Positions 17,715 through 26,900 of a stretch of 64,000 nucleotides of DNA are shown in pieces (position 1 is the first letter of the stretch; the number at the start of each line of letters is the position of its first letter). This DNA is from Variovorax paradoxus. Lineage in GTDB: Bacteria > Pseudomonadota > Gammaproteobacteria > Burkholderiales > Burkholderiaceae_C. Location of the stretch: contig NZ_JAUSXG010000001.1 of NCBI RefSeq assembly GCF_030815855.1, positions 2,294,001 through 2,358,000 on the forward strand, given 5' to 3'. The notes beneath the pieces are model-generated. The model was not told the origin of the DNA and searched no databases. It was given only the letters and a program-made list of their open reading frames with translations. Made by a program: the position numbers and the translations under genes.

Positions 17715-18911
17715 TCAGGCTTGCGCGGATGATGCGCAATCTGCCGGAGCGCCATTGCTGTTTTCACGCCGATCGATCGAACGGCTCCAGAGCGCAATCG
17801 CCAGCCCCGCCAGCGTGAGCAACGCCGCCACCCAGCCGAGTGCGCGCAGGCCCGGGCCATGGTCGATGACCGCGCCGCCTGCCCATGCGCCAAGCGCATT
17901 GCCCAGGTTGAAGGCTGCGATGTTGAGGCTCGAAGCCAGGTTCTGGCCGGCGCCCGAAGCCTTCTCGAGCACGCGCAGCTGCATCGGCGCCACCGTCGCG
18001 AACGAAGCGATGCCGAGCAGGCCGACGAACACCACGGCCGTGAACGGCGTTCCGATGGTGAACTGCATGGCGCCGAGCACCGCGGCCAATGCCACCAGCG
18101 TGCCGAGCACGGCGGGCATGGTCGACTTGTCGGCCAGCTTGCCGCCCAGGATGTTGCCCACGGCAAGGCCGCCGCCGAACACCAGCAGGATCGGCGACAC
18201 GGCCGATTCGGGCAGCCCGGTGACTTGCGTCAGCAAGGGCTGGATATAAGTGAACACCACGAAGACGCCCGCAAAGCCGAGCACCGTCATCGCCAGACCC
18301 AGGAGCACCTGCGGCCGCGCGAGCACCGCGAGTTCGTCGCGCAGCGGCGCCGGCTTGGCTTCGCCCTTGACGCGGGGCACGAACAGCGCGAGCACGGCGA
18401 AGGCCAGCACGCCAATCAGCGTCACGGCCCAGAAGGTGGCGCGCCAGCCGTACTGCAGCCCGAGCCAGGCACCGGTTGGCACGCCCAGCAGCGTGGCGGC
18501 CGTGAGGCCGGTGAACATGATGGCAATGGCCGAGGCGCGGCGTTCCGGCGCCACGAGCCCGGTCGCCACCACGGAGCCCACGCCGAAGAAGGTGCCGTGC
18601 GCCAGCGAGGTGACCACGCGCGCGGCCATCAGCAGCTCGTAGTTGGGCGCGAGTGCACAAGCCAGGTTGCCGAGCGTGAAGATCGCCATCAGCGCGAGCA
18701 GCACGGTCTTGCGCGGCAGCTTGCGGGTGGCAATGGTGAGCAATGGCGCGCCGACTGCGACGCCGAGCGCATAGCCCGAAATCAACAGTCCGGCCGCGGT
18801 GATGGAGACATGGAGATCCGCCGAGACCTGCATCAGCAGGCCCATGATGACGAATTCGGTGGTGCCTATTCCGAAGGCACCGGCGGTAAGGGCGAGTAGA
18901 GCAATTGGCAT
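17715..18911 (-). CDS. MFS transporter, DHA1 family (AraJ/YdhP-like)
   Basis: 398 residues with 12 predicted membrane segments. The N-terminus MPIALLALTAGAFGIGTTEF and the following GLLMQVSADLHVSITAAGLL are typical of the sugar-efflux/AraJ-YdhP group of drug:H+ antiporters. A loop with PLLTIATRKLPRKTVLL is the MFS motif A position between segments 2 and 3. The protein probably exports a small molecule across the inner membrane; the substrate cannot be inferred. It is first in a two-gene operon with the aldo/keto reductase, and is transcribed away from a LysR gene 100 bp upstream. Confidence 0.9.
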   Translation of the reverse strand: MPIALLALTAGAFGIGTTEFVIMGLLMQVSADLHVSITAAGLLISGYALGVAVGAPLLTIATRKLPRKTVLLALMAIFTLGNLACALAPNYELLMAARVVTSLAHGTFFGVGSVVATGLVAPERRASAIAIMFTGLTAATLLGVPTGAWLGLQYGWRATFWAVTLIGVLAFAVLALFVPRVKGEAKPAPLRDELAVLARPQVLLGLAMTVLGFAGVFVVFTYIQPLLTQVTGLPESAVSPILLVFGGGLAVGNILGGKLADKSTMPAVLGTLVALAAVLGAMQFTIGTPFTAVVFVGLLGIASFATVAPMQLRVLEKASGAGQNLASSLNIAAFNLGNALGAWAGGAVIDHGPGLRALGWVAALLTLAGLAIALWSRSIDRRENSNGAPADCASSAQA

Positions 18912-18970
18912 GATGCCTCTACTGTGCGGGTTATCTCCATCGATGACTAGAATGCCGCTTGGACATAGAC

Positions 18971-18989
18971 TTGTGAGTTGAAGTCACAA
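18971..18989. promoter_or_regulatory. LysR-type dyad TTGTGA-N7-TCACAA
   Basis: A perfect inverted repeat with 6-bp arms lies between the divergent MFS gene (start 18911) and LysR gene (start 19012). Position and symmetry fit the recognition site of a LysR-type regulator controlling both directions. The LysR start is supported by AAGGAG at 19001-19006. Confidence 0.55.
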
Positions 18990-19011
18990 TAAACGGATAC
19001 AAGGAGCCATC

Positions 19012-19974
19012 ATGCCGCGCATCGACGTCAACCGCTCCGGCGAAATGGAAGCCTTCGTGCAGGTGGTCGAGTCCGGCGGTTTCTCGGCCGCGGCGCGCCT
19101 GCTCGACATGACGCCTTCGGCGGTGAGCAAGCTCGTTGCACGGCTCGAGCTTCGGCTGGGCATCCAGCTGGTGCACCGCTCCACGCGCAAGCTGCAGCTC
19201 ACGCCCGAGGGCCTGCATTTCTACGAGCGCAGCACGCGCGTGCTGGCCGACATGGACGAGGCCGAGCGCTGCGCCGCAGCGGGTGCCGCGCCGCGCGGGC
19301 GTGTGAGCATCAACGCGAGCGTGTCCTTCGGGCACCACAAGCTGGTGCCGCTGGTGCCGCGCCTGCTCGAGCTGCATCCGCAGATCACGCTCGACATTGC
19401 GCTGACCGATCGCATCGTCGACCTGATGGACGAGCGCGCCGACATCGCAATCCGCTGGGGCCAGCTGCCGCCGTCCGACCTGGTCGCGCGCCGTTTGGGC
19501 GAAACCAGCCAGGCCATCGTGGCCTCGCCCGATTACCTTGCGAAGTACGGCACGCCGCGCACGCCGCAGGAGCTGGAAGCCCACAACCGCCTGGGCTGGA
19601 GCTACCGGCGCAATACGCCCGACTGGCCGTTGCGCGTGGATGGGCGGATGATCTCGTTGCCCGTGGCCGGGCCGGTGCGCGCCGGTGACGGCGAAACCTT
19701 GCGCCAGCTGGCCATTGCCGGCGCGGGCGTGGCGAGGCTGTCGCTGTACCACATCCAGCACGACGTCGATGCGGGCCGGCTCGTGCCGTTGCTCGAGGAA
19801 TTCAACCCAGGCGAGGTGGAGCCGATTCACGCGGTGTACATCGGCAAGGCCGGCACCTTGCCGGCGCGCGTGCGCGCGGTGCTCGACTTTCTGGTGGCGT
19901 ACTCGGGCGTGGGGGGAGGGCGCTACACGATCAAGCGAACCGCGCCGATGCCGGGGAATTCCGCGGTCACCTGA
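19012..19974 (+). CDS. LysR-family transcriptional regulator
   Basis: 320 residues. An N-terminal winged helix-turn-helix (MEAFVQVVESGGFSAAARLL, then SAVSKLVARLE) is followed by a periplasmic-binding-like effector domain from about residue 95, starting near RGRVSINASVSFGHHKLVP. The arrangement matches the CrgA/DmlR-like group in which the HTH is preceded by a short tail. It is divergent from the MFS/aldo-keto reductase operon with a dyad between them, so it probably controls that operon. Its last 52 bp overlap the end of the convergent hydratase gene. Confidence 0.92.
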   Translation: MPRIDVNRSGEMEAFVQVVESGGFSAAARLLDMTPSAVSKLVARLELRLGIQLVHRSTRKLQLTPEGLHFYERSTRVLADMDEAERCAAAGAAPRGRVSINASVSFGHHKLVPLVPRLLELHPQITLDIALTDRIVDLMDERADIAIRWGQLPPSDLVARRLGETSQAIVASPDYLAKYGTPRTPQELEAHNRLGWSYRRNTPDWPLRVDGRMISLPVAGPVRAGDGETLRQLAIAGAGVARLSLYHIQHDVDAGRLVPLLEEFNPGEVEPIHAVYIGKAGTLPARVRAVLDFLVAYSGVGGGRYTIKRTAPMPGNSAVT

Positions 19975-20693
19975 TCGCCGCGGCGGCAGGGCAGCACGCC
20001 GACCCACGAGCCGGTGGTAACGACCGTGCCGGCCGGCGCAGTCTGCCCGTGCCGCGTGACGTGGCGCAGCCAGGTCGGCAGCAGCCACGCCGGGTCGGCC
20101 AGCGGATGCGTGCCTTCGCGCACCACGGCTTCCGCATCGCCGATTTTTGTCTCGCAGCGCTGCGAAGCCCAGTCGACAGCCGCATACGGTTGCCATTCGC
20201 CGAGCACCAAGGCGCCGTGCACTTGCGAATCGGCAAGGCGAAGCAATGCGGGCGTGGCGGCCAGGTCCTGCCAACGCGAGTCGACGATCTCGACCGAAAC
20301 GGCCATGGCATCGATGAGCGAAGCCGCGTTGCCGTGGTCGAGCTTCGCGGCCATGGCGGGTGTCACGTCCTGGCCGAGCCGCAGTGCGATTTCGGCCTCG
20401 ATGCCGGCTGCGTGGAACGCGAGGTCATTGAAGTCGGCTGGACTCTGGCGCACGCCGGCCGGAGGCAGCGGCGCATGCGTGAGCGTGGCGCTTCGCGAGC
20501 CGCCGCCGGATTTCCAGCAGCCCGGCACCGCGCCGGTTTCGAACCAGCCGAGTGCGGAAGCCACGGCGTCCTGCACTTCATAGGCCTGGGTTGCGTCTTG
20601 CAGCGCATCGGTCCAGGGCGCGGCGTCGAGGGTGCAGTTGCTGCGGCGCGCGGCGATCAGGGCGTCGGCGAGGGCTGTCGTTTGCGGGTTCAT
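19923..20693 (-). CDS. 2-keto-4-pentenoate hydratase/FAH-family protein
   Basis: 256 residues from the ATG at 20693. The protein resembles 2-oxopent-4-enoate hydratases (MhpD type) in the fumarylacetoacetate-hydrolase superfamily: GIEAEIALRLG supplies acidic metal ligands, SVEIVDSRW is a family landmark, and TTGSWVG near the C-terminus is typical. Such enzymes hydrate 2-oxo-alkenoates in meta-cleavage pathways or decarboxylate 2-oxo-3-enedioates. Here it follows an aminotransferase and a Bug receptor in one orientation rather than ring-cleavage genes, so the substrate may be a different 2-oxo acid. A repeat element lies between this gene and the receptor gene. Confidence 0.82.
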   Translation of the reverse strand: MNPQTTALADALIAARRSNCTLDAAPWTDALQDATQAYEVQDAVASALGWFETGAVPGCWKSGGGSRSATLTHAPLPPAGVRQSPADFNDLAFHAAGIEAEIALRLGQDVTPAMAAKLDHGNAASLIDAMAVSVEIVDSRWQDLAATPALLRLADSQVHGALVLGEWQPYAAVDWASQRCETKIGDAEAVVREGTHPLADPAWLLPTWLRHVTRHGQTAPAGTVVTTGSWVGVLPCRRGDQVTAEFPGIGAVRLIV

Positions 20694-20721
20694 TTGGAGA
20701 TTTTCTCAGTTGCCGTTTTCG

Positions 20722-20776
20722 GGGCGCGTGCACAGGCCACCGGATACCCCGTCGGCGGGAGCGCGCCCTGAACAGC
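20722..20776. repeat. Short intergenic repeat, shortened relative of the 62917-63175 element
   Basis: Bases 20722-20743 are identical to 62922-62943, and 20745-20763 are identical to 63146-63164; the following CGCCCTGAACAGC matches the far end with one base missing. The copy therefore consists of the two outer arms of the larger inverted repeat joined together, with the interior absent. It lies in the 93-bp gap between the hydratase and Bug receptor genes and could form a hairpin in their transcript. Confidence 0.75.
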
Positions 20777-20786
20777 CGCACCGCAC

Positions 20787-21767
20787 TCAAGTGTCCACAT
20801 GCACCTTGCCGTCCTTCACCACCTTCGCCCACTTGGCGATCTCGGTGGAAATGAACTGCTTGAACTTGTCCTGCGAGCCGCCGCCATCCTCGGCGCCATA
20901 GGTGTCGAGCTTCTCCTGGACGTCGGGCATCGCGAGCGCCGCGTTGACGTCGCGGTTGACCTTGTCGGCAATGCCCTGCGGCAGTTTGCCCGGCCCCGCA
21001 AGGCCGTACCAGGTGGTGGCCTCGAAACCCGCGAAGCCCTGTTCCTGCATGGTCGGCACGTTCGGATGGCCCTTGGCGCGCTTGGCGCGCGTTTGCGCCA
21101 CGGCCAGTACGCGGCCGCTCTTCACGTGCGGCGTGGCCGCGGTCATCGTCTCGAAGCTGTACTGGATCTGGCCGCCCATCAGGTCGGCCAGCAACGGGCC
21201 GCTGCCCTTGTACGGGACATGCAGCGCGTCGACGCCGGCCTGCAGCTTGAACATCTCCAGCGCCAGGTGCTGTGCCGAACCCGCGCCCGCGGAGCCGAAG
21301 CTCACCGTGCCGGGCGCCGCCTTGCATGCGGCCACGATGTCTTTTGTCGTGAGCGCCTTTTGCGCCGGGCTGGCGATCAGCAGGTTGGGCGTGACGCCCA
21401 CGAGCACGATCGGCACGAAGTCGCGCTCCACGCTGTAGCGCAGCTTGGGCTGCAGGCTGGGCGCGAGCGCGTGGCTGTTGATGTGCGCCATGAGCAGTGT
21501 GCTGCCGTCGCTGGGCTGCTGCGACACGTATTCGGCCGCCAGCACGCCCGCCACGCCGCCCTTGTTCTCGACGATGACCTGCTGGTTCCACATCACCGTG
21601 AGCTTCTGGGCCACCACCCGCGCGAGCGCATCGGTGCCGCCGCCTGGGGGAAAACCCACCACGATGCGCACCGGCCCCGAAGGCCACTCCTGCGCGAAGA
21701 GGCGGGGCACGCCCAGCGTGGCGGCCGCGGCACCCGCGGCTTGAATCAGCGAACGTCTCTGCATCAT
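20787..21767 (-). CDS. Bug/TctC-family tripartite tricarboxylate receptor
   Basis: 326 residues. The N-terminus MMQRRSLIQAAGAAAATLGV ending in LFAQ is an export signal of the twin-arginine-like or Sec type common to Bug proteins. The mature domain begins with WPSGPVRIVVGFPPGGGTD, the Bug signature, and continues with IVENKGGVAGVLAAEYV and VPYKGSGPLLADLMGGQIQ. It is a periplasmic solute receptor for carboxylates. No TctA/TctB membrane genes are present, as usual for orphan Bug receptors in Burkholderiales. It is encoded between the aminotransferase and hydratase genes, suggesting that their substrate, an organic acid, is what it binds. Confidence 0.92.
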   Translation of the reverse strand: MMQRRSLIQAAGAAAATLGVPRLFAQEWPSGPVRIVVGFPPGGGTDALARVVAQKLTVMWNQQVIVENKGGVAGVLAAEYVSQQPSDGSTLLMAHINSHALAPSLQPKLRYSVERDFVPIVLVGVTPNLLIASPAQKALTTKDIVAACKAAPGTVSFGSAGAGSAQHLALEMFKLQAGVDALHVPYKGSGPLLADLMGGQIQYSFETMTAATPHVKSGRVLAVAQTRAKRAKGHPNVPTMQEQGFAGFEATTWYGLAGPGKLPQGIADKVNRDVNAALAMPDVQEKLDTYGAEDGGGSQDKFKQFISTEIAKWAKVVKDGKVHVDT

Positions 21768-21879
21768 CTTTGTCTCCAGTGCGTGGTGGGTCCGATGCGT
21801 GCCGGGCCCGAAAGCCTGGCAAGGTGGTGGATCGCTGCCCTGCTTAAGCGGTGCGCTGCGGCCCGTGTGTTGCTTGCTG

Positions 21880-23124
21880 CTACGCCGCCTTCTGCAGACT
21901 GGCAGGCGCCGCGGCGTGGCTCGCGAAATGGTCCATGGTCGCCTGCACGCCGCTGCCCGCCAGCTTGATGCCGGAAAGCTTCATGCCCATCTCGACGCCC
22001 GCCACCATGGCGACCAGCGTCAGGTCGTTGCTGTCGCCCAGGTGGCCCATGCGGAACATGCGGCCCTTGAGCTTGCCGAGGCCGGTGCCCAGCGAAAGAT
22101 CGAAGCGCTGGTGGATGAGGCGGCGCAGCGCATCGGCGTCGACGCCTTCGGGCGTGATCACGCCGGTGAGCACGGGCGAATACACGGCCGGGTCGGCGCA
22201 CTGGATCGGCAGGCCCCAGGCATTGACCGCGGCGCGGACGCCCGCCGCCCAGCGCTGGTGGCGCGCGAAGACGTTGTCCAGCCCTTCGCCGAGCAGCATG
22301 TCGAGCGATTCCGAGAGGCCGTAAAGCAGGTTGGTGTTGGGCGTGTAAGGCCAGTAGCCGTCCTTGTTCATCTCCACGATTTCGTCCCAGGCCCAGAATG
22401 CGCGCGGCAGCTTTGCGCTCTTGGAGGCTTCGAGCGCGCGCGGCGAGAGTGCGTTGAAGCTGATGCCCGGCGGCAGCATCAGGCCCTTTTGCGAGCCGCT
22501 GATGGTGACGTCCACACCCCATTCGTCGTGCCGGAAATCGGCGCTCGCCAAACCCGAGATGCTGTCGACCATCAGCAGCGCGGGGTGGCCCGCCGCATCG
22601 ATGGCCTTGCGCACCGAGGCGATGTCGGAGGTGACGCCGGTGGAGGTCTCGTTGTGCACTACGCACACGGCCTTGATCTTCTTTTCGGTGTCTTTGCGGA
22701 GGCGCGCTTCGATCAGGTCGGCCTGCACGCCGCGGCGCCAGCCCGGCGCGGCGGGCAGTTGCTCGTCCTTGCCGGTCCAGGCGAGGAACTCGGTGGAAAG
22801 CCCCAGCCGCGTGGCCATCTTCTGCCACAGCGACGCGAAGTGGCCGGTCTCGTACATCAGCACGTGGTCGCCCGGGCTCAGCGTGTTGGCGAGCGCGGCC
22901 TCCCATGCGCCGGTGCCGGAAGCGGGATAGATGGCGACCGGGTGCTTCGTCTTGAAGATCTGCTTGATGCCGCCGAGCACCTTGAGCCCCAGCGTGCCGA
23001 ACTCGGGTCCGCGGTGGTCGATGGTGGGCAGGCTCATGGCCCGCAGGATGCGGTCGGGCACCGGGCTCGGGCCCGGAATCTGGAGGAAGTGGCGCCCCGT
23101 GGGATGGATGTCGAGTTGCAGCAT
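21880..23124 (-). CDS. Class V aminotransferase, serine-glyoxylate type
   Basis: 414 residues from the ATG at 23124, preceded by AAAGGACA. This is a PLP enzyme of fold type I, class V: FLQIPGPSPVPDRILRAM at the N-terminus, YPASGTGAWEAALANTLSPG for phosphate binding, LLMVDSISGLAS with the cofactor Asp, and SGSQKGLMLPPG with the Schiff-base lysine. The SQKGLMLPPG form is that of serine-glyoxylate and alanine-glyoxylate aminotransferases, so it probably transfers an amino group between serine or alanine and glyoxylate, or acts on a related beta-hydroxy amino acid. It opens a minus-strand operon with the Bug receptor and hydratase, divergent from gntR, with two identical 15-bp sites between them. 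Confidence 0.88.
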   Translation of the reverse strand: MLQLDIHPTGRHFLQIPGPSPVPDRILRAMSLPTIDHRGPEFGTLGLKVLGGIKQIFKTKHPVAIYPASGTGAWEAALANTLSPGDHVLMYETGHFASLWQKMATRLGLSTEFLAWTGKDEQLPAAPGWRRGVQADLIEARLRKDTEKKIKAVCVVHNETSTGVTSDIASVRKAIDAAGHPALLMVDSISGLASADFRHDEWGVDVTISGSQKGLMLPPGISFNALSPRALEASKSAKLPRAFWAWDEIVEMNKDGYWPYTPNTNLLYGLSESLDMLLGEGLDNVFARHQRWAAGVRAAVNAWGLPIQCADPAVYSPVLTGVITPEGVDADALRRLIHQRFDLSLGTGLGKLKGRMFRMGHLGDSNDLTLVAMVAGVEMGMKLSGIKLAGSGVQATMDHFASHAAAPASLQKAA

Positions 23125-23145
23125 GGACTGTCCTTTCGCTTTCAG

Positions 23146-23226
23146 TTTTGCATTCAAAATTGATTTGAGCATGAGGGTTTACGCCTAATTCTCAGAATTG
23201 CGGCGGTGGTTTTTTGCATTCAAAAT
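23146..23226. promoter_or_regulatory. Two identical 15-bp sites, probable GntR operator
   Basis: TTTTGCATTCAAAAT occurs exactly at 23146-23160 and again at 23212-23226, 66 bp apart, in the 121-bp region between the divergent aminotransferase and gntR genes. The second copy overlaps a further TGCATT half-site. The AT-rich composition contrasts with the surroundings. FCD-type GntR proteins bind such short imperfect dyads, so the sites probably mediate control of both directions by the GntR protein. Confidence 0.6.
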
Positions 23227-23245
23227 GCATTGAAGGACAACAGAC

Positions 23246-23944
23246 ATGACCGCAGACATCATCGAAATCTCACGCCTCGCGCTGCACGACCAGGTGGCCG
23301 CGCGCCTGCGCACGATGCTGGTCGAAGGGCACATTGCCCCGGGCGCCAAGCTCAACGAACGCGAGTTGTGCCTTCAGCTGCGCGTGTCGCGCACGCCGCT
23401 GCGCGAAGCCATCAAGCTGCTCGGGGCCGAAGGGCTGGTCGACCTGTTGCCCAATCGCGGCGCCGTGGCGGTGAAGCTCACCGAGGCCGACGTGCTCAAC
23501 ACCTTCGAGGTGCTGGCGATGCTCGAAGGCATGTCGGGCGAGCTGGCGGCCAAGCGCATCACCGACGAAGAACTGGCCGAGTTGCGCGCGCTGCACTACG
23601 AGATGATGGCCTGCTTCGCGCGGCGCGATCTCTCGGGCTACTACCGGCTCAACGCACGCATTCACACGGCCATCAACGAGGCCGCGGGCAACCCGGTGCT
23701 TGCCAGTACCTATCGCTCGATCAACGCCCGCGTGCAGTCGCTGCGCTTCAGAACCAACCAGAACGAGGTCAAGTGGAAGCACGCGGTCGAAGAGCACGAG
23801 CAGATGATCGATGCGCTGGCTGCGCGCGACGCCGCCGCCATGCGCAAGGTGCTTGTCGCGCATTTGATGCGCAAGCGAGACACGGTGCTGGAGCTGATGC
23901 GCGCCGGCGAAATCTATCCCCAGGCCCACAACAAGGCGAGCTGA
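23246..23944 (+). CDS. GntR-family transcriptional regulator, FCD subfamily
   Basis: 232 residues. The N-terminal winged helix (residues about 8-75) contains VAARLRTMLVEGHIAPGAKLNERELCLQ and VSRTPLREAIKLL, the GntR signature. The C-terminal all-helical FCD domain (about 85-220) keeps the metal and ligand positions in LNARIHTAINEAAGNP and KHAVEEHEQMIDAL. FCD regulators usually sense small carboxylic acids. It lies 9 bp before the dehydrogenase gene and so is probably cotranscribed with it, and divergent from the aminotransferase operon, making it the likely local switch. Confidence 0.92.
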   Translation: MTADIIEISRLALHDQVAARLRTMLVEGHIAPGAKLNERELCLQLRVSRTPLREAIKLLGAEGLVDLLPNRGAVAVKLTEADVLNTFEVLAMLEGMSGELAAKRITDEELAELRALHYEMMACFARRDLSGYYRLNARIHTAINEAAGNPVLASTYRSINARVQSLRFRTNQNEVKWKHAVEEHEQMIDALAARDAAAMRKVLVAHLMRKRDTVLELMRAGEIYPQAHNKAS

Positions 23945-23953
23945 GCCCACATC

Positions 23954-26900
23954 ATGCGCATCGATCCCGCCAGCCAGATCCAGCCCGCCGGAACGGTTCT
24001 TCCACCCAACGACACCTGCGAACTGCTCGAACGCCGGCTGCGTGCCGAGACCGAGGGCGAGGTGCTGTTCGACAGCGGCTCGCGCGGGCGCTACGCCACC
24101 GACGCGTCGATCTACCAGATCACGCCGGTCGGCGCTTTCGTGCCGACCAACGAGCGCGACATTGCCACCGCCATCGACATCGCTCGAGACCTGAAGGTGC
24201 CGGTGCTCGCGCGCGGCGGCGGCACCAGCCAGTGCGGACAGACCACCGGCGCCGCGCTGGTCATCGACAACAGCAAGCACTTCCGCCGCGTGCTCGACGT
24301 GAACGTGGAAGAGGGCACCGCCACCGTCGAACCCGGCCTGGTGCTGGACCATCTGAACGCGCAGCTCCGGGCCCACAGGCTCTGGTATCCGGTCGATGTG
24401 TCGACCAGCGCGCAGGCCACGCTGGGCGGCATGGCGGGCAACAACTCCTGCGGCTCGCGCTCCATCGCGTACGGCAACATGGTGCACAACGTGCTGGGGG
24501 CGACCGCCTGGCTCTCGAACGGCGAGCTGGTGGAATTCGGGCCCGAGGCCACGCTGGGCGCGCGCGCGGCCGGCATTGCGCAGTTCGTGCACGGGCTGGC
24601 ACGGGAACACCGCGAGCAGATCCATGCCCACTGGCCCAAGGTGCTGCGCCGCGTGGCCGGCTACAACCTCGACATCTTCGACAACCAGAGCGAGAAGCCT
24701 TACACCGCGGACGGCAGCGTGAACCTCGCGCACCTCTTGATCGGTGCCGAAGGCACGCTGGCCTACACCAGGAGCCTGAAGCTCAAGTTGGCGCCATTGC
24801 CCAGCGCCAAGGTGCTGGGCATCGTGAACTTCCCGACCTTTCATGCGGCCATGGACGCGGCGCAGCACATCGTGAAGCTGGGCCCCACGGCGGTGGAGCT
24901 GGTCGACCGCACGATGATCGAGCTCAGCCTTGCCAATCCGGCCTTCAAGCCGACCGTGGAAACGGCGCTCATCGGCAAGCCGGCGGCCATTTTGCTGGTC
25001 GAGTTTGCCGGCACCGAGAAGGCCGCGCTGCTGCCGCAACTCAGGCAACTGGTCGAGCTGATGGGCGACCTCGGCCTGCCCGGCAGCGTGGTCGAAATGC
25101 CCGACGAGGCGCGCCAAAAAAACCTGTGGGAAGTGCGCAAGGCCGGCCTCAACATCATGATGAGCCTGAAGGGCGACGGCAAGCCGGTGAGCTTCATCGA
25201 AGACTGCGCCGTGCCGCTCGAGCACCTGGCCGAATACACCGATGCGCTCACCGAAGTGTTTGCCAGGTACGGCAGCCGCGGCACCTGGTACGCGCATGCC
25301 TCGGTCGGCACGCTGCACGTGCGGCCGATTCTCGACATGCGCGCCGACGGCGGCGCCAAGATGCGCGCCATTGCCGAAGAAGCCGCGGCGCTGGTGCGCA
25401 AGTACAAGGGCGCGTTCAGCGGCGAGCACGGCGACGGCCTGTGCCGCGGCGAGTGGATCGAATGGCAGTTCGGACCAGCCGTCAACGAGGCCTTTCGCGC
25501 CATCAAGCAGAAGCTCGATCCGGCCAACCTCTTCAACCCCGGCAAGATCGTCGACACGCCGCGCATGGACGACGGTGCGCTGTTCCGCTTTGCGCCGCCC
25601 ACGGCGCCCAAGCCGTACCGGCGCATCGAACTCAAGCCGGTGCTCGACTGGTCGGCCTGGAACGTCAATGCCGACCCGGTGACCGAGAAGACCACCGCGC
25701 CCGGTACCGGCGGCGACAGCACCGGCGGCCTCGCCAAGGCCGTGGAGATGTGCAACAACAACGGCCACTGCAGAAAGTTCGACGCCGGCACCATGTGCCC
25801 GAGCTACCGCGTGACGCGCGACGAGCAGCACCTGACGCGCGGACGCGCCAACACGCTGCGGCTCGCGCTCTCGGGCCAGCTCGGCCCCGATGCGTTCACC
25901 AGCGAACAGATGCACGAGACCATGGACCTGTGCGTCGGCTGCAAGGGCTGCAAGCGCGACTGCCCGACCGGTGTCGACATGGCGAAGATGAAGATCGAGT
26001 TTCTCGACCACTACAAGAAGCGCCACGGCCATACGCTCAAGGACAGGCTGGTGGCCTACATGCCCGACTACGCGCACAAGGCGAGCCGCGTGCCGTGGCT
26101 CATGAATCTTCGCAACACCTTGCCCGGCGCGGCCTGGCTCGGCGAAAAGCTGCTGGGCTTTTCCGCTCGCCGGTCGCTGCCCGAATGGCGCTCCGACACG
26201 TTCTGGCGCGCCAAGGCCGACATGCATGGCATGTTCGCCAGCCGCGAGGCGGTGTTGTCGGTGCGGGCGAGCGGCGGCAAGGCCGCGGTGCTTTTCGTCG
26301 ACACCTTCAACGGCACCTTCGAAAGCGAGAATGCGCTGGCGGCGGCGCGCGTGCTCAAGGCCGCGGGCTACACGCTGCACACGGTCGAGAAGAGCGGCGG
26401 GCACCATTGCTGCGGTCGCACCTTCCTGGCCAGCGGCATGGTGGCCGAGGCCAAGCGCCGCGCCGAGGCGCTGATCGATGCGCTGCGGCCCTTTGCGGAG
26501 GCGGGCATTCCCGTCGTCGGGCTCGAGCCTTCCTGCCTGCTCACGCTGCGCGACGAAACCCTGGTGATGGGTTTCGGCAAGAAGGCCGAAACCGTGGCCA
26601 AGCAGGCCCTGCTGTTCGAAGAGTTCATCGCGCGCGAGCTGAGGGCGGGCCGCTTCGAGCTTGCCCTCACGCCCGCCACGGCGCCGATCTTGCTGCACGG
26701 CCATTGCCACCAGAAGGCCTTCGGCGCGGTCAGCCCGGTGCTCGACGTGCTGCGGCTCATTCCCGGCGCCGAGCCCGAACTGATCGAAAGCTCATGCTGC
26801 GGCATGGCGGGCAGCTTCGGCTACGAGGCGCGCCACATCGATGTGTCGATGCAGATGGCCGAGGCCAGCCTGCTGCCGGCGATTCGCGCGGTTCCGAACG

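Noticed and set aside
23270..26710. Long minus-strand frame opposite the gntR and dehydrogenase genes
   Set aside because: The dehydrogenase domains in the plus strand are unmistakable, so the antisense frame is a compositional artefact.
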